The notes beneath the pieces were generated by a model. It was not told the origin of the DNA and made no database searches. It saw only the letters and a list, made by a program, of their open reading frames with translations. DNA of 64,000 bases from Bathynomus jamesi (lineage: Eukaryota; Arthropoda; Malacostraca; Isopoda; Cirolanidae): NCBI GenBank assembly GCA_023014485.1, contig JAJOZX010003206.1, positions 468,450 through 532,449 on the forward strand, in the 5' to 3' direction. The position numbers and the translations under genes are program-made. This document shows positions 10,851 through 22,916 of this stretch, piece after piece. The first letter of the stretch is position 1. Each line of letters opens with the position of its first letter.

Positions 10851-11817
10851 ATTCTATCGAATGTATACTATTTAAGATTGTCTATTAAAATTTTTATCTA
10901 AGATTTGTGTATCTACTTAATAGTTATAAAAATCTTTTCAAATTCTTTTTTCTTATTATTATATTATTAGTGTCTAAAATTTGGATTCACTGGATGAGAA
11001 TACTGTCTCTTAATTAATTCTCAAAGACTTGTGTACGCGTAGTATTAGGAAGAGTATTTTATACTCTGATAAGCAGCGCTTTATAAATTAAACATTATTA
11101 TTGTCAATATATTCTGTCCCTAAATATAAGAGAGGTTATGTATGTACATTGTACATATATTTTAAAAGATTTTTTCTCCTTTGGTTTATCTACATGTATT
11201 TTTCATATGATTTGAAAATTGTCTTTTTTTGGACCAACAAGTCTGTAATAAATCTTCGTCGTCTGAAAAAAAATTTTATTACTTAATTTCAAACTCAGTT
11301 TTGAGCCTTATAATAAACTATAAGCTGACTTTTTATTACTTATCATGGTGTACATACATCAAATAAACATTTTTTATTCTTGGTCTTTTTTTCGAAAAAT
11401 GATATCTCCACTGCCAAATCGCAAAAAAAAAAATTGACATTTTTTCCCAAAAATCATAATTTTATTTTTGTTACCCTAAAAAAATGATACATATTTAGAA
11501 ACTACAGTTAATTTTACATATTTTATCATTTAAGACTTATTACGCTACCACAATTAGCAGCTGAGATATTTATGTTTGAAAATTGTTGGTTTTTCATTTG
11601 ACCAAAATTTGGTCAAGCCATAAAATTTGACCAACTTGACCAATTTTCAAAAAAATTCAGATTTTTGTAATTTGGACCAAAACCAATCCTCACACCAAGT
11701 TTCATGAATTTTGGAGATGGTGGAGTGTACATTTGGCACTTTCATTTGTCTATTTGTCCTGGAATTACCCATATATAAATGCATATATAGGCAGTTTATG
11801 AATGAAAAAACAGGGTA

Positions 11818-12024
11818 CTTTTGCATTATCCTCCCAACACTAATTTTTTTTTATAATGGCTAACGCCTGCGGCGGGCTGTTTTTAACATAATGTAACCTA
11901 AGTTACCTAACCTAACCTAATACCAACACTAATTTTTTTTATAATGGAAGGAAAATAAAGTACCATAACCAAAACCAAACCAACATTATATAAAAAAATT
12001 AGTGTTGGGAGGATAATGCAAAAG
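11818..12024. mobile_element. Short MITE with about 35-bp inverted ends
   Basis: CTTTTGCATTATCCTCCCAA at 11818 is mirrored by the complement ending at 12024. The block CCAACACTAATTTTTTTTAT also recurs internally at about 11928. A CCTAACCTAACC telomere-like run lies inside. No convincing target duplication is visible and nothing is coded. Confidence 0.75.
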
Positions 12025-12595
12025 AACCAAAAACAGTTTTGATGCATATTAAATTTTAATAACGTAACATTATACCAGTTGATGGGTATCTGTAGGTTTT
12101 ATGTCAATGCTTAGAATATCTTCCAACAAATGGACAACAGCTGAATGGATACTACTGGTATGGCATTGTTATATCCGGAACAGATACTATTTCTAGATCA
12201 GCAACACTGATATAGTAATAAAGAGTCACTGAGAGAAATTATTTAGAAATGAAAAATGTTTTGTATTGAGGCAGCATCATAAATGCATATAATTGTTTTG
12301 TATTAATAAGTTCCATGTTACAACTTCAGTGTTGAACCACTGCAGCTGTGACTCTTGGTGGTCTCTCACCTCAAGGGAGAGAATTACAGAAAATAAAACT
12401 ATTACAGTGATTGATATCAATAAACAGAGCCATTTAAACAATATTTGACAATTTTGCAAAGGTATTACACATTCATAATTACCATTGTATTTGAGAGATA
12501 TTTTATACATGAACACAACAAATTTAATATCTTGTCTAGCCACTGTTGTTGTCTATGACTTCTGCAGTTGATGTGGTACAGAAACATTATTTACC
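12025..12595. other. Non-coding stretch
   Basis: No inverted ends, no frame with recognisable motifs. The short antisense frame at 12277-12543 lacks any family signature. It may be untranslated sequence of the hAT relic that follows. Confidence 0.5.
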
Positions 12596-13230
12596 GTGCA
12601 GCCATGCTATCTAAAGCTGAGGCCATTCACTTACTACATCCTGAAATGCAGTGACTCACCTGAATTGAAAGCAGAATTCCTGAAAATGCAGCAAGATCTT
12701 ATTCTGAAGTTTGAGTTTGTAGAGAAAAAAAATACACATTTTGGGCAAAAGTGGATGGGGAGTATCCTTTGCTTGTTGAAGAGGCAAAGAAAGTGCTAGT
12801 GCATTTTGCAACAAGCTATCATTGTGAGGTAGGCTTTTCAGCAATGATGGTCATAAAGAACCAACTGCGAAATTTGATGCACATTGAATGTGATTTATGC
12901 TGTGCCTTGAGGGAAACTAAACCCAGAATTCAGGCATTAGTTCAGCAGAAACAGTTGGATCCCTTGTCCTCGACTAGTAGTTGGTGGTAATGTGTTTTGT
13001 TTGCTTCCTCTGTAATGTTGTAGCCACTCTGACCAATATCATGTGTGTTTAACTAATATATAAGGCACTGTATATATAGAAATATACAAGTTTTATGTTT
13101 ATGAAATTTGAATAATTATTCTCATGCTCAGTAAAATGAAGTTTCCTGTGCTTTTTTCAGGGGGGAATTTCCATTTGGTGATTAACCAAAAGGGTTAATC
13201 ACAAAAAAAAGTTTGGGAACCACATGTGTA
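12596..13230 (+). pseudogene. hAT transposase C-terminal relic (ZBED5/ZMYM6-like)
   Basis: Two overlapping frames together carry the end of a domesticated-type hAT protein. SDSPELKAEFLKMQQDL in the first is followed by DGEYPLLVEEAKKVLVHFAT, CEVGFSAMMVIKNQLRN and ALRETKPRIQALVQQKQ in the second (12751-12990). This is the hAT dimerisation region found in ZBED5- and ZMYM6-like proteins and their parent transposons. A frameshift separates the frames near 12745. The sequence AGTTTGGGAACCAC at about 13211-13225 looks like a hAT 3' terminal repeat (complement of GTGGTTCCCAAACT). No matching 5' end was found, so the copy is 5'-truncated. Confidence 0.7.
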
Positions 13231-16085
13231 ACAGCTTAATGACCATTTTCCAAACTGTTTCTGCATTATAGCAATTCAATGTAATATGGTAAAAGTCATT
13301 TTAACATATCATGTGAAACCACATGATGTTATGACAGAAGTGTTAACAGGGTATGGTGACTGAGAATAAGCTGATACTATTCCTGACTCTCATTGAAGCA
13401 ACTATTATGCAGAATGGATTATATTAAGGTGGAGTGAAAAAATCAAAAGTGCCAGATCAAAATTGAGGGGGTCTATATAGTTGTCTTTTGTCCAGGATTA
13501 AACTTTAAAACTAATTTTGGGTGGTTACATACAAAACTGACTGCTACCAGCCAATTTATACAAATCATGTGTGTGTGTATGTGTGCAACAAAAATTTGAA
13601 CCCAGTATCTTATCTTGCATTCTGGAAGTGAAAGACAATTTAAAAACTGTTTATGATGTATTTTTTACTTCTGAAGCAGATTAAAACATTTGCAGAGGGC
13701 TGCAGGGTCAATAGTGCATAAAAAATTCCATATTTCATCATTTTTGCTCAAAAAATGTACGGTAATTTTTTGGCCCTTTTTCTCCAAATATTTTGTTTTC
13801 TATTTGAAATAATATTTTATATTTTTCTTTTGAGGTTGAATTTATAGAATTGATAAATACATGTTGCGGTGGGATTTTTTCTTTCCGACAAGTTACAATA
13901 TAGTCGCCAACCAACAACACTAAATCTTTCACGAATAATAAGGGAAAGGGGTACTTACTTCATAGTACCGGCACCCGACAACCTGCTGAGGTTTCTAGAT
14001 GGTCTTCATGTTTCCTTTTGATCCACCATATATCACCCCTTCTCGATCGACACTCCCAACACGTGTGGTTTCTTTTGTGGTAAATGGTTCCTCAGAAACA
14101 GAGAGCACGATATGAGTGTAACATCCAGTTATAAAAAAAAATGTGTGTGGAATTACTTGAAGTAGAGTCTCAGCAATAATAAAAACGATATCAACTCACC
14201 CATTTTCTCTGCAATGTCAATTATATTGGCGACCATACAACCGAAATTAACAAGCAGTGTCCAGTTTATAACTATATTTTTTTTGGTACAGCAATTACAT
14301 ATATATACAAAAGTTGAAGGTCAAGTCAGGAAAAAGTCAGAGAACGGGGTTAGAAAGGCAGAAAAACTCAAGAAAAGAGACAGTCACAGTTAACAAAGAT
14401 TCTACATATATATTAATATGTATATTATTATATACGTTCATGAATAATTTGCAATAAGCAAAGCGTGCAAAACATCTATGCACCAGCAATCAAGATAAGT
14501 TCCTGAGTGATACAACAATACAGATGAATCAAGAATCAACATTGATTCCTGATTCCTTAGCTTGATGCTTAATATCCTACTTCTGTTACAAATAATTCCA
14601 GAATAAACCTAACTATACTAAATGGAAGGGAAGGTCAGTTATACGATTATACAAGTTATCTGGATAATGTGCAGAAAACACAATAATGCTTTACAAATAT
14701 TCCGGAATTTTGAGCCTCACGAGAGATTTAAATTGTTCACAATATTAGTTCCAATATTTTCTAAAAATAAACTTAGTTCTGGACAATCACTTTGCACAGT
14801 TTTTCTCTTCTTTACTACTGTCACTGACAATACTAGTCATTAAATTCAGATTTGCATCTCAACTTTGAATAATGATTCAGCTTCAGGATCAATTCTAGAC
14901 TTTATAAACGACTTCCAAACTATTTGACCCAAGTGGCTAAAATTTGGTCATGCTTTATTACTCATCATACCCAACTACCACACCAAAAATCATTAAAAGC
15001 AGTGAGATGAGTAGCAGAAATCACCAAAAAGTGTGTACACTTGACATGGAATGTGCCTCCATGTTGATTTGACATTGAATGACCCTATAGATTTTAATCA
15101 ATATCAGTTATTTACTTAATTCAAGTAGATATGTAGACCAACAGTATATGTTCATAGAAACTGTAAATATTACTTTTATCACAGTAAAAATAAGCTAATC
15201 ATTGAATTATAATAATCAGTAGATGGAAAGGACACAAAGCTATCAAGCCCTTATTTTGGGTTTCTTAAATATGGTAAGTTATGTCTCTTTAGTGATATTG
15301 ATCAGGATATCAAAAGTATGTAAAAGTTCTATGTACAGTAATTCATAACAGGGTCAACCGCAGGTCGATCTTGAACTGTCGTTCGAACTCGCATAAAGTG
15401 AGTAACATACAAAGTAATAGAGTAGGACTAGCAGGTATTCCTAATGTAATTTATATGATCTTCTTTTGCAGAATGATGATACTGAAATAAACCTACAGTT
15501 TCAAGGTAAGCTTCATTCAGTCTGAATCTATTGCGAAATTAGTCATAGCCTTTCTTACACATAGTGGTGTACCAAAATAATCACCATCAGCCAAATTTAG
15601 CTGATTCTCTTACTGATTCTTTGACATTTTAAAATTTTTATTACAAAACAAAATCTATATTTATAGAAAGTTGAACATACAAAAAAACACTTTAGGGGGA
15701 GTTCCAGGGCAAGTGACCCAGAGACAAACACCCTACCCCAAGGGAATTAACTGAAATTTGGTAGATAGGGTAGTTTTGGCCAGAGAAAATGAAATTCCAA
15801 ATTTTAGGCTGGCCCATCCAATAGTTTTCGAGATATGGATCAGGTCAAATTTAGGTCACCTCATGACCCTCCTTTTTTTAAGGTCAGATAGTATCTTAAT
15901 TATTTTTTAGAATATTTCAGTCAACGTATATATATCTTTGAAATTAGGAGATGCTGAGGATTCCAAATATGTATGGTATGTAGTGATGTTAAAAAACGTT
16001 TTTTTTTTATGTCCATGTTTTTTTTGTTTTTTTTATTTTTTTTTTATTTTTTTTGTTTTTTTTGTTTTTTTTAATAATTAATATA
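13231..16085. other. Non-coding region, weak repeat character
   Basis: About 2.8 kb with no convincing gene. Short frames at 13738-13932 and 14622-14843 have no motif. 15690-15900 (GTTCCAGGGCAAGTGACCCA onward, AGGTCAAATTTAGGTCACC) has the feel of an old DNA-transposon end, but no partner end was found. A long T-rich tract occupies 16000-16075. Confidence 0.5.
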
Positions 16086-16801
16086 CAGGGTGGGCCGTAA
16101 GTTTCCATACATAGGAAAAATAAACATTTTTTTATGGACAACCATTTTTATTTATATAATATGCTCTACATGGTTGCCATTGTTTTGAAAACACATTTCA
16201 ATATGTGTTCCCTACTGTTGATGAACACGCATTAGCACACTTGATGTTATGCTTGTAATGGCATTGGTGATACGTTCCTTTAGATGATTTATGTCTCGTA
16301 TCTTTTCCTGATACACCATGGCCTTCAAGTGCCCCCAAAGATAGAAATCAAGGGGGGTGAGATCTGGGGATCTGGGAGGCCACTCCACAGGACCACGCCG
16401 ACCAATCCAAGCATCCGGAAACTGCTGATCCAAATACCGACGCACGTGAAGACCATAATGAGGTGGAGCTCCATCTTGCTGGAAGTAAACTGGGAAGTTA
16501 CCTTCCTTGTTTAGCAGGGATGGGAAAATCTCTTCTTGCAACATGTTAAGATACCTTTCAGCATTAAGATTTCCACTGACAAAAATTGGTCCAATAATTC
16601 TGTCACCCCATATCCCGGCCCACACCATCACTTTACCGGCATCTTGCATCTTCGTCGGACTCAGCCAGTTAGGGTTAGCATTACTCCAATAATGTATGTT
16701 TTGCCGATTAACCTCTCCATTGACGTAAAAATTTGCTTCATCAGTAACATAAAAACAAACGTTTAATTTTTCTTATGTATGGAAACTTACGGCCCACCCT
16801 G
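16086..16801 (-). mobile_element. DD41D (rosa-type) mariner, 5' deleted
   Basis: The ends CAGGGTGGGCCGTAAGTTTC and its complement are flanked by TA on both sides (16084-16085 and 16802-16803), as expected for Tc1/mariner. At 716 bp it lacks the N-terminal DNA-binding part. The coding strand enters directly at the catalytic domain next to the right end. Confidence 0.9.
16212..16766 (-). pseudogene. Rosa-type mariner transposase, catalytic domain only
   Basis: The minus frame starts inside the element with VTDEANFYVNG (first Asp). It continues to WAGIWGDRIIGP, FQQDGAPPHYG (second Asp) and SPDLTPLDFYLWG (third Asp). I count 41 residues between the second and third Asp, which places it in the DD41D group and not DD34D mariner. 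All three acidic residues are present, but the helix-turn-helix N-terminus is gone, so binding to its own ends is not expected. The frame closes with MRVHQQ before the left end. Confidence 0.85.
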
Positions 16802-17188
16802 TAGATATTGCCAATTTAATTATAAGGTATACTTTTGCAATGATATATATTATAAAAATAAATAAATAAATAATAAAATAGGCCATATGGTACCAGTATA
16901 GAATGTCCTTTTCAGCCTATTTACAGAAAAAAACTGGCCTCTTTCTTGCACTGAAAGTCTTGTATCTTGAGATCTGTTAAACTTGTGAGAACACTGGCTG
17001 GGAGCTGACTGCCCATTGTCCAACCTTTCCAGGACTCTCCCATCCATGCCTCAGATTTTGAATCTCCCACTTAACTATCCTTTAGACCCGCGATGACATA
17101 TCCCCCCCCCCCCCCGAGACCATCCATATATATATACATACACATACACCTATATACATATACCAATATATACATAAATACTTATATA

Positions 17189-17927
17189 CAGGAATACCTC
17201 GGATAAGACGGTTAATTCGTTCCGCCGACATGCCGCACTGTTTGAAACCGCCCTGTTCGAGGCATGTTTTAATGGGAAATACTGTAGGTCGTTCCAAGAC
17301 ATTTTAAATTACGTTTTTTGTATGATTATTTTCGATAATTATAATGATTTAACATGTTTAAATGTGAAATAAAACAATAAGAATGCAAGATCACCAGTTG
17401 AAAATTCTTTTGTAGGAACGTCTTCTGCTTCTGCATCTTCCTCTTTCGCTTCTTCTTCTTCATAAACTCATTGTTGTTCTAGATTGATTAGAGTTTCATT
17501 GTCTAGATCTTTCGAATGCGATTCAATGCACTCGATAACATTTGGTGCATCAACATTTTCGAATCCAAGATCCTTCCCAATGCTAACAATGTCAGTTGCA
17601 ACTCCTGCAGTGTGATTTTCGAAACCACGAAAATCAGTTGCACAATGTGGTAGAATATTTTTCCACACTGCTCGCATATTACTCGCAGTGACTTCAAGCC
17701 ACGCTTGATTGATGTTTTCTATAACATTTCTGATGTTATAATTTTTCCAAAAACTTGTAGTATAGACCGCACGCGGGTTGTTTGAAACTTAATATATCAT
17801 CGCACTGACATTCCTTTTATAAATATCTTAAATATTACATTAAATAATTAATTTTATATTATAATATTCAATCCGTCCTATTGCGAAATCCGTCCTGTTT
17901 GAAACCGTCTTATCCGAGGTATTCCTG
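17189..17927 (-). mobile_element. Tigger/pogo-type deletion derivative
   Basis: The ends CAGGAATACCTCGGATAAGA and its complement are flanked by TA (17187-17188 and 17928-17929). The start CAGG-ATACCTCGGA is like classic Tigger termini. The 739-bp body retains only the tail of the transposase on the minus strand. Confidence 0.88.
17468..17697 (-). pseudogene. Tigger transposase C-terminal remnant
   Basis: MRAVWKNILPHCATDFRGFE followed by IVSIGKDLGFENVD and IESHSKDLDNETLINLEQQ matches the post-catalytic tail of Tigger/CENP-B-like transposases (W-x-LWPxxV-DFxGF ... LxSHSxELTxEELxxLEQQ). An acidic Glu-rich segment encoded further along the strand, after the stop, also fits. The DDE core is missing. 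Confidence 0.75.
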
Positions 17928-18009
17928 TACACATATTTATATCTATTATATACCCCATACACACGCATACATCCAGAATTCCAGATACATATGCACGCAT
18001 ACTCACATA

Positions 18010-18953
18010 CAGGGCCGGTTTTAAGCCGATTAGACCGATTTGTTCAAATTGGGCCCCGCGCTCGAGTGGGGGATGCTATGATGAATTAATGAGTGTCCAG
18101 TGTGCACGAAGTTTCTTGTTACTGTGAAGGCAGTGAAACTATTCAGTCCATCCTCGTATATCTATGTTTCAATGTTTTATTGCTAATCATTTGTTTATTT
18201 GTTTGGTAATTTCAGTTTATCGTCGCTGTTTAGCTTTTTTAAAAAAAAGGTAATTTGTGGATGATATTCAAACCCTCAACACAGAAAGAGCGCTGTTAAT
18301 GAGATTATATAACATAAAGCTTGGAATGTAAAGTTGTGTTGTTTGTTAAATATGTCCAAATTGTTTATATGTCCAAACTGCAAACTTGAAGTGTCTTAAG
18401 CCTGCATGTAACAGAGAAACGTGGTGGTAAGTAGATCCTACATATTAAATTAACTAGTTTTTGCCTCATTATCATAGAGAGCATTTACATTTCTATTTAC
18501 TAGAGCTTGTTCTTTTGCCCCCTGCGCTTTTCTTCTTACTCCCAGGCTTTTAAAAATCATGAAATCTTTTGCTTTAATCATTAGATGCATACATGCACAT
18601 CTTTATTATTTTTCAGTGCCAGGGAGTCTTTATTGTGAATGATTTTGTTTTTTGTTTTATAATTTCAGTTTATCGTCGCCGTTTAGCTTTTTTAAAAGAA
18701 AAGTAATTGAAAAAGCCCTTACATCATCATCATCATGGCAAGCACAAGCAGAGATAGAGACAAAGGGCGAAAGTATTTGAGCGGCAATCAGAAATGAGCA
18801 CTGGCCAAGGCTAAGGCAGCTGAAAATGAAAAACAAAGGTGTGCTCTAGCGAAATTTCTTGTCACTCCAACTTTGAAACGACAATAGGTAGAGGGCCCCG
18901 CTAGGCGCTAACAATTTTCTAATTGGGCCCCACACTTCCTAGCGCTGGCCCTG
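18010..18953 (+). mobile_element. hAT-Tip100-like deletion derivative
   Basis: The ends CAGGGCCGGTTTTAAGCC and CCTAGCGCTGGCCCTG are imperfect inverted repeats. CTCACATA (18002-18009) and CTTACATT (18954-18961) match at 6 of 8 positions, an aged 8-bp duplication. Inside, MASTSRDRDKGRKYLSGNQK at about 18735-18796 resembles the N-terminus of Tip100/ZMYM-type transposases and is followed by a stop. A block of about 48 bp (TTCAGTTTATCGTCGC..) occurs twice, at 18209-18257 and 18663-18711. Confidence 0.75.
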
Positions 18954-19305
18954 CTTACATTGCTCACATATATACCTACACCCCCTCCCCGCGGGTAGTC
19001 TTTCTGGGGTGGATCGCCCGCGGGCTCCTGCCTCCATGTGGTGAGGGGGGTCAGCCGCGGCTGGGGGCCCTGCTGGGTCCCCCACCCGGTTGCGAAGTGG
19101 ACTTTTAGCATACCCTGCTATCCTACAGCCCCCTCTTTCCTGTCTTCCCCTCTTTACCCTCTTCCTTGCCCCCCTGTTTTTTCTGCTTTCTCTGTTCACT
19201 TCGCGCGCCCCGTGGGCTGCCGGGGCTGGTCGCTGGGGGTCTCGCTCCCATGGCCGGGGCCGGACTAAGTTGGCTGGTAGGGTGCCCAGGCCTGGGACCC
19301 TGGGG

Positions 19306-20669
19306 CAGGGTTGGCACTAGTGGGCCCAGCCCGAAAAAACCCACTTGAAAAAACCCACTATTTTACCCACTTGTGGGTTTTTTCATGAAACTTAAGAAGT
19401 GCATATGCATTATTTTTAAAAATTGTCATATAGGCGCCTGTAATGATTTTACATGCAAAGCAAGCAAACATGAGTCAACAAATAGACCTACAGGTATAAC
19501 TCTTTGGGTGAGGTAGCAGGTTATAGAGTGTAGACATCAGCCAATCAGGGTGTTATACATCCTGATTCTTCAGTCAACTGCATCTTCAAGGAATTTTCTA
19601 CTTCTTCATGGATTGTATTTAAAAGTGGACCAGACAAATTTCGACGGGAAGGTGGAGTGTAGCCTGGTCTTAGTCTCTATCATTTCAATAAAATACTTAG
19701 ACTGCACATAGAAATGGAATATTATTTGCATAAAAGAATTTGGCTATTTTGTTATCAATGACATTTTTTTGCAAAGTTGTTGTTGTCATGCCAAAATTGC
19801 TTACTTTCTTTTGAATTTTTCTTTTTTTCATCTGTAATTGTGTCAGTGGTGGTGAGGATGAGTCTGGATCATCTGAGAGGTCTATGTCATGGCAGTATGA
19901 AGATGATGTACTGGCAGTATTGTCAGTCTTGTTTCTTGATTCCATGTGTTTCAAACATTTCATTAAATGTATTTTTATTCGCTCTATTTTATTACTTATT
20001 TCATTACTGCAATGTTTGCATCTAACTTTACTAGTCCCATCAATAATATTGACTTCACTCCATTCATGCCCTGATTTTCTTCCTGATCCAAAGGTCTTTG
20101 GCATTATTTAATGCAGTTATAACTTCAAACAGACTAATTCTGTAGGCTAGCAGTAAAGATAAATATGCTGTTGCCAGTTTGTTTTATTTAACTGTGAAAT
20201 AAAAGAAAAATATTCAGTAATATGAATTAAATAGATATAACTAGCTGAATTAAGCTCCCTTTGGGAGCTGTAATTCATCTACTTCCAGCAGAAGACACAG
20301 GGGCCTGTCTTCCATAGGAAGTATAGCCTAACAAATAGGATAATTTACCACACCAAATTTAGTTCAAATTGGTCCATGTTTTCCAAATTTTGTTGTGAAG
20401 CTCAATCTGAGAAAATAATAACTTTTTATGCTTAATTGCCTGGAAGGCAACCTTTTTGCTAAAAACAAGACAAATGTTATATTAATAGTGTACGGTACAG
20501 TACAGTATTATTATAAAAATAAGAATAGGTAGGTCTAATATGAACTACCATATGGACATATGAAAAAACCCAATTTTACCCGGGTTTTTTCGGGTTTTAG
20601 GTGAAAAAACCCGAAAAAACCCACCTGGGGTGGGCTTTTTAAAAAAAAGTGGGTTTCTTGCCAACCCTG
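19306..20669 (-). mobile_element. hAT element with BED finger inserted in the LINE leader
   Basis: The ends CAGGGTTGGCAC and GCCAACCCTG are flanked by CCCTGGGG at 19298-19305 and 20670-20677, a perfect 8-bp hAT duplication. Subterminal sequence is packed with GAAAAAACCCAC/GTGGGTTTTTTC units on both sides. The 1364-bp body encodes only the BED finger part on the minus strand, so it is non-autonomous. A second, damaged relative starts at 30683. Confidence 0.92.
19697..20104 (-). CDS. BED zinc-finger N-terminus of a hAT transposase
   Basis: The 135-residue frame starts MPKTFGSGRKSGHEWSEVN. It has a BED-type finger: an aromatic lead, then VRCKHCSNEI (C-x2-C), KIHLMKC (H-x3-4-C). It then runs into a Ser-rich linker and KKRKIQKKVSNFGM. 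In hAT proteins this region recognises the element's own ends. No catalytic domain follows before the element's left end, so the product, if made, would bind DNA but not cut it. ATG choice is by family fit and its position just inside the right end. Confidence 0.75.
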   Translation of the reverse strand: MPKTFGSGRKSGHEWSEVNIIDGTSKVRCKHCSNEISNKIERIKIHLMKCLKHMESRNKTDNTASTSSSYCHDIDLSDDPDSSSPPLTQLQMKKRKIQKKVSNFGMTTTTLQKNVIDNKIAKFFYANNIPFLCAV

Positions 20670-20751
20670 CCCTGGGGGGCCTTGGTCTTTGCTGCCGGCG
20701 GGGGAGAACTTTCGACGCTGCAAGGGCCCCTTTTGAAACGGGGGTACCTAC

Positions 20752-22603
20752 ATGGGACGAGGCACCCATCCGCGCCGGCATGCGCTTGGTCCCATTTTCT
20801 TTATGGAAACACTTACAAATCTAATGGACCTCGTTGATGACCCGGCTTGTGCATCTGACCTCCCTCTGACTACCTCTTTGGACCTTGGGTCTGGTAAGGG
20901 CAGTCGGCAGCCCTCGCCCACCCCGTCTGCTCTTCTTGCCGAAACCTCCTCTCCCTCTCTTCCCCAGGCTCGTGGCGCCGCTGCCCGACCCCCGCCAGTG
21001 GCGGATGGACCTGCAGTGGACCCCCCGACCCCTGGATCCCCCCATATTCCACATCCCGATAGGGACTCACCTGCTTTTTCGCCCTCAGGTGGGAAGCCCG
21101 CAGCCCCGGTCGCCTCCCACTCCGGTCGGGCCTCATCGCCCCCGGCCCCCTCGGCCCCTGGGGGACGTGGGACCCGACATCGCCGGCCGCCTTTCTCGTC
21201 TCCCCATCCCCTCGAAGTACTGGTGGTGTTTGGCCCGACGTCTTTGCTCGGCCTTAGGACGGTGGACAAGTTCCTCATCCTCCGCCCCTCCTCCTCCAAG
21301 CCCCTCCCCACTAACCATGAACGCCTCTTTCGAGCGATCCATGGGGTGACGGGGACGGCTCGTTTTGACCTTCGGCCTCAGAGGGATGGCTCCATTCTGA
21401 TAAGGTCGTGTTCCTCTGTTGAAACCTCCTCTCTGCTCGCTATCCCCAATGTCCTGGGCTGCGGGTTTATGGTGTCCCCCCACCTCCGCCTCAATCAGTG
21501 CCAGGGCACAATTTACGCTGCTTGTCTTCTACCCATCCCGGTGGAAGACCTCCAGATTGACCTCGCCTCCCAGGGTGTTGTGAGGGTGTACCGCTTTCCC
21601 GACAGATCGCGATCCCCAACCGCCACTTCTCCTCGCCTGCTCCTCACTTTCGACTCACTGGTCCCCCCCGTTTCGGTATTCTGGGGCTTTGGTGAGAGAC
21701 GAGCGTGTGAATTCTCAGTACGACCATACGTGCCAGATCCTACGCGCTGTTTTCAGTGCAATAGGTTTGGCCACATGAGCAGCTCCTGCCTTCAGCCGGC
21801 CCTGTTGTGTGTCCGCTGCGGCAGCCCTCCCCACCCCTTGCCCTGTACTGCTCCGCCTTCCTGCACCAACTGCCATGGACCACACCCTGCTTCATCCCGC
21901 TCTTGCCCGTCCTTCCGCTTTGAAAGGGAGGTTCGGGCCCTCTGTTCATCAGAGTTTCTCAGCGCTCGGGTAGGCGCGGGACCGGTTGCGTGGCTGCGAG
22001 GCCCGGCGTGGTGCCTCGTACGCCGAGGCTCTCCGTTCCCGGACCCCGTCCTCACCGGCGGTTCCCAACGCGCCTCCACCCACCGTGTCCGCTACTCCCA
22101 GTCCATCCTCTGCCGCCCAGCGGACTCCTACCGCGGCTCCCCGTGCTCCCTCCGCGAACGCCGATGCTTCGTCGGCAACCCCCCCTGCCCCTTCTACGCC
22201 CTCTCCACCGGCGCTTTCGGCCACCCCCATTCCGGATCGTGACCCGCCGTCACCCATGCGGGCCGCTCGATGGAGGGGTAGGGGCCGCAAGCGCCGCGCC
22301 AGTGGTGACCCCGAAAGTTTCGAAGCCATAAGCCTCGCATCACCTTCCTCTCCCAAACACAAACGCCCCCTTCGCCCTACCGCCCCGGTGTCCTCACCAT
22401 CCCCACTGCGCAACCGTTATGCACGCTCCCCCCTGGGGTCCCCGACGGCCCTCGTGGTGGGGGCTGAGATACACCCCTCCGGCCCGGTCGATGGACCCAC
22501 TGGAGGGGGAACTCGCCCGCCTGGTCGGCGTGGGTGGGACGTGCACGCCCCCGCGCTTGACCCGCCCCATCTCTCTCCTCGACCTGCCAATGCCTCTGGG
22601 TGA
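20752..22603 (+). pseudogene. LINE ORF1 with CCHC zinc knuckles (one frameshift)
   Basis: The first frame (20752-22242) carries a Pro/Ser-rich N-terminus and a central nucleic-acid-binding fold region (RTVDKFLILRPSSS to VVRVYRFPD). Cys/His clusters follow: CFQCNRFGHMSSSC, CVRCGSPPHPLPC and CTNCHGPHPASSRSC. This knuckle array marks Gag-like ORF1 of I/Jockey-group LINEs. After FEREVRALCSSEFLSAR the frame is lost at about 21965-21985 and the tail (RRGASYAEALRS, then Pro-rich to 22603) continues in another frame. It would package the element RNA. Confidence 0.7.
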
Positions 22604-22916
22604 GGTATTATTTTCCACTTCCCCTCGTAGTCCTGCCTCCCCGCACCTCCGGTGAAGGGAGGGGCATTCTGGATACCTCTCACATCCCCTTCTCTGCATC
22701 GCTCTCCCCCGGACGTCCGGGAGACTCCTCTTCTGGAGGACTTGCCGGCGTCTGGTTCCACATCGCCCCCTCGTCGGGGTGACCCTCGCCTTCGCCCTAG
22801 TTCGGCGTCCCTCGCTGAACTCCGGGGCTTTCCGATTCCCTCTTTAATCTCGGGCCGCCCGATCGGCCCACCCACCCCATAACCATCCTTTACGCTGACT
22901 TTCCTACCCCTCCCTA

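Larger units (their letters stand above)
3231..11771 (+). mobile_element. Outer long-TIR DNA transposon (copy A), split by a relative
   Basis: The left end begins TGGGTAATTC at 3231 and runs as an inverted repeat to about 3670. The mirror image occupies about 11320-11771 and ends GAATTACCCA. The flanks read ATATA/TATATA on both sides, consistent with a short AT target duplication. The arms include a distinctive GGTCAAATTTTATGGCTTGACC block on the left and its complement on the right. Between the arms is a spliced plus-strand gene of an unclassified transposase-like family, interrupted at 5910-10169 by another element. Without the insert the element is about 4.3 kb. It is defunct: the gene carries frameshifts as well as the insertion. 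Confidence 0.85.
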
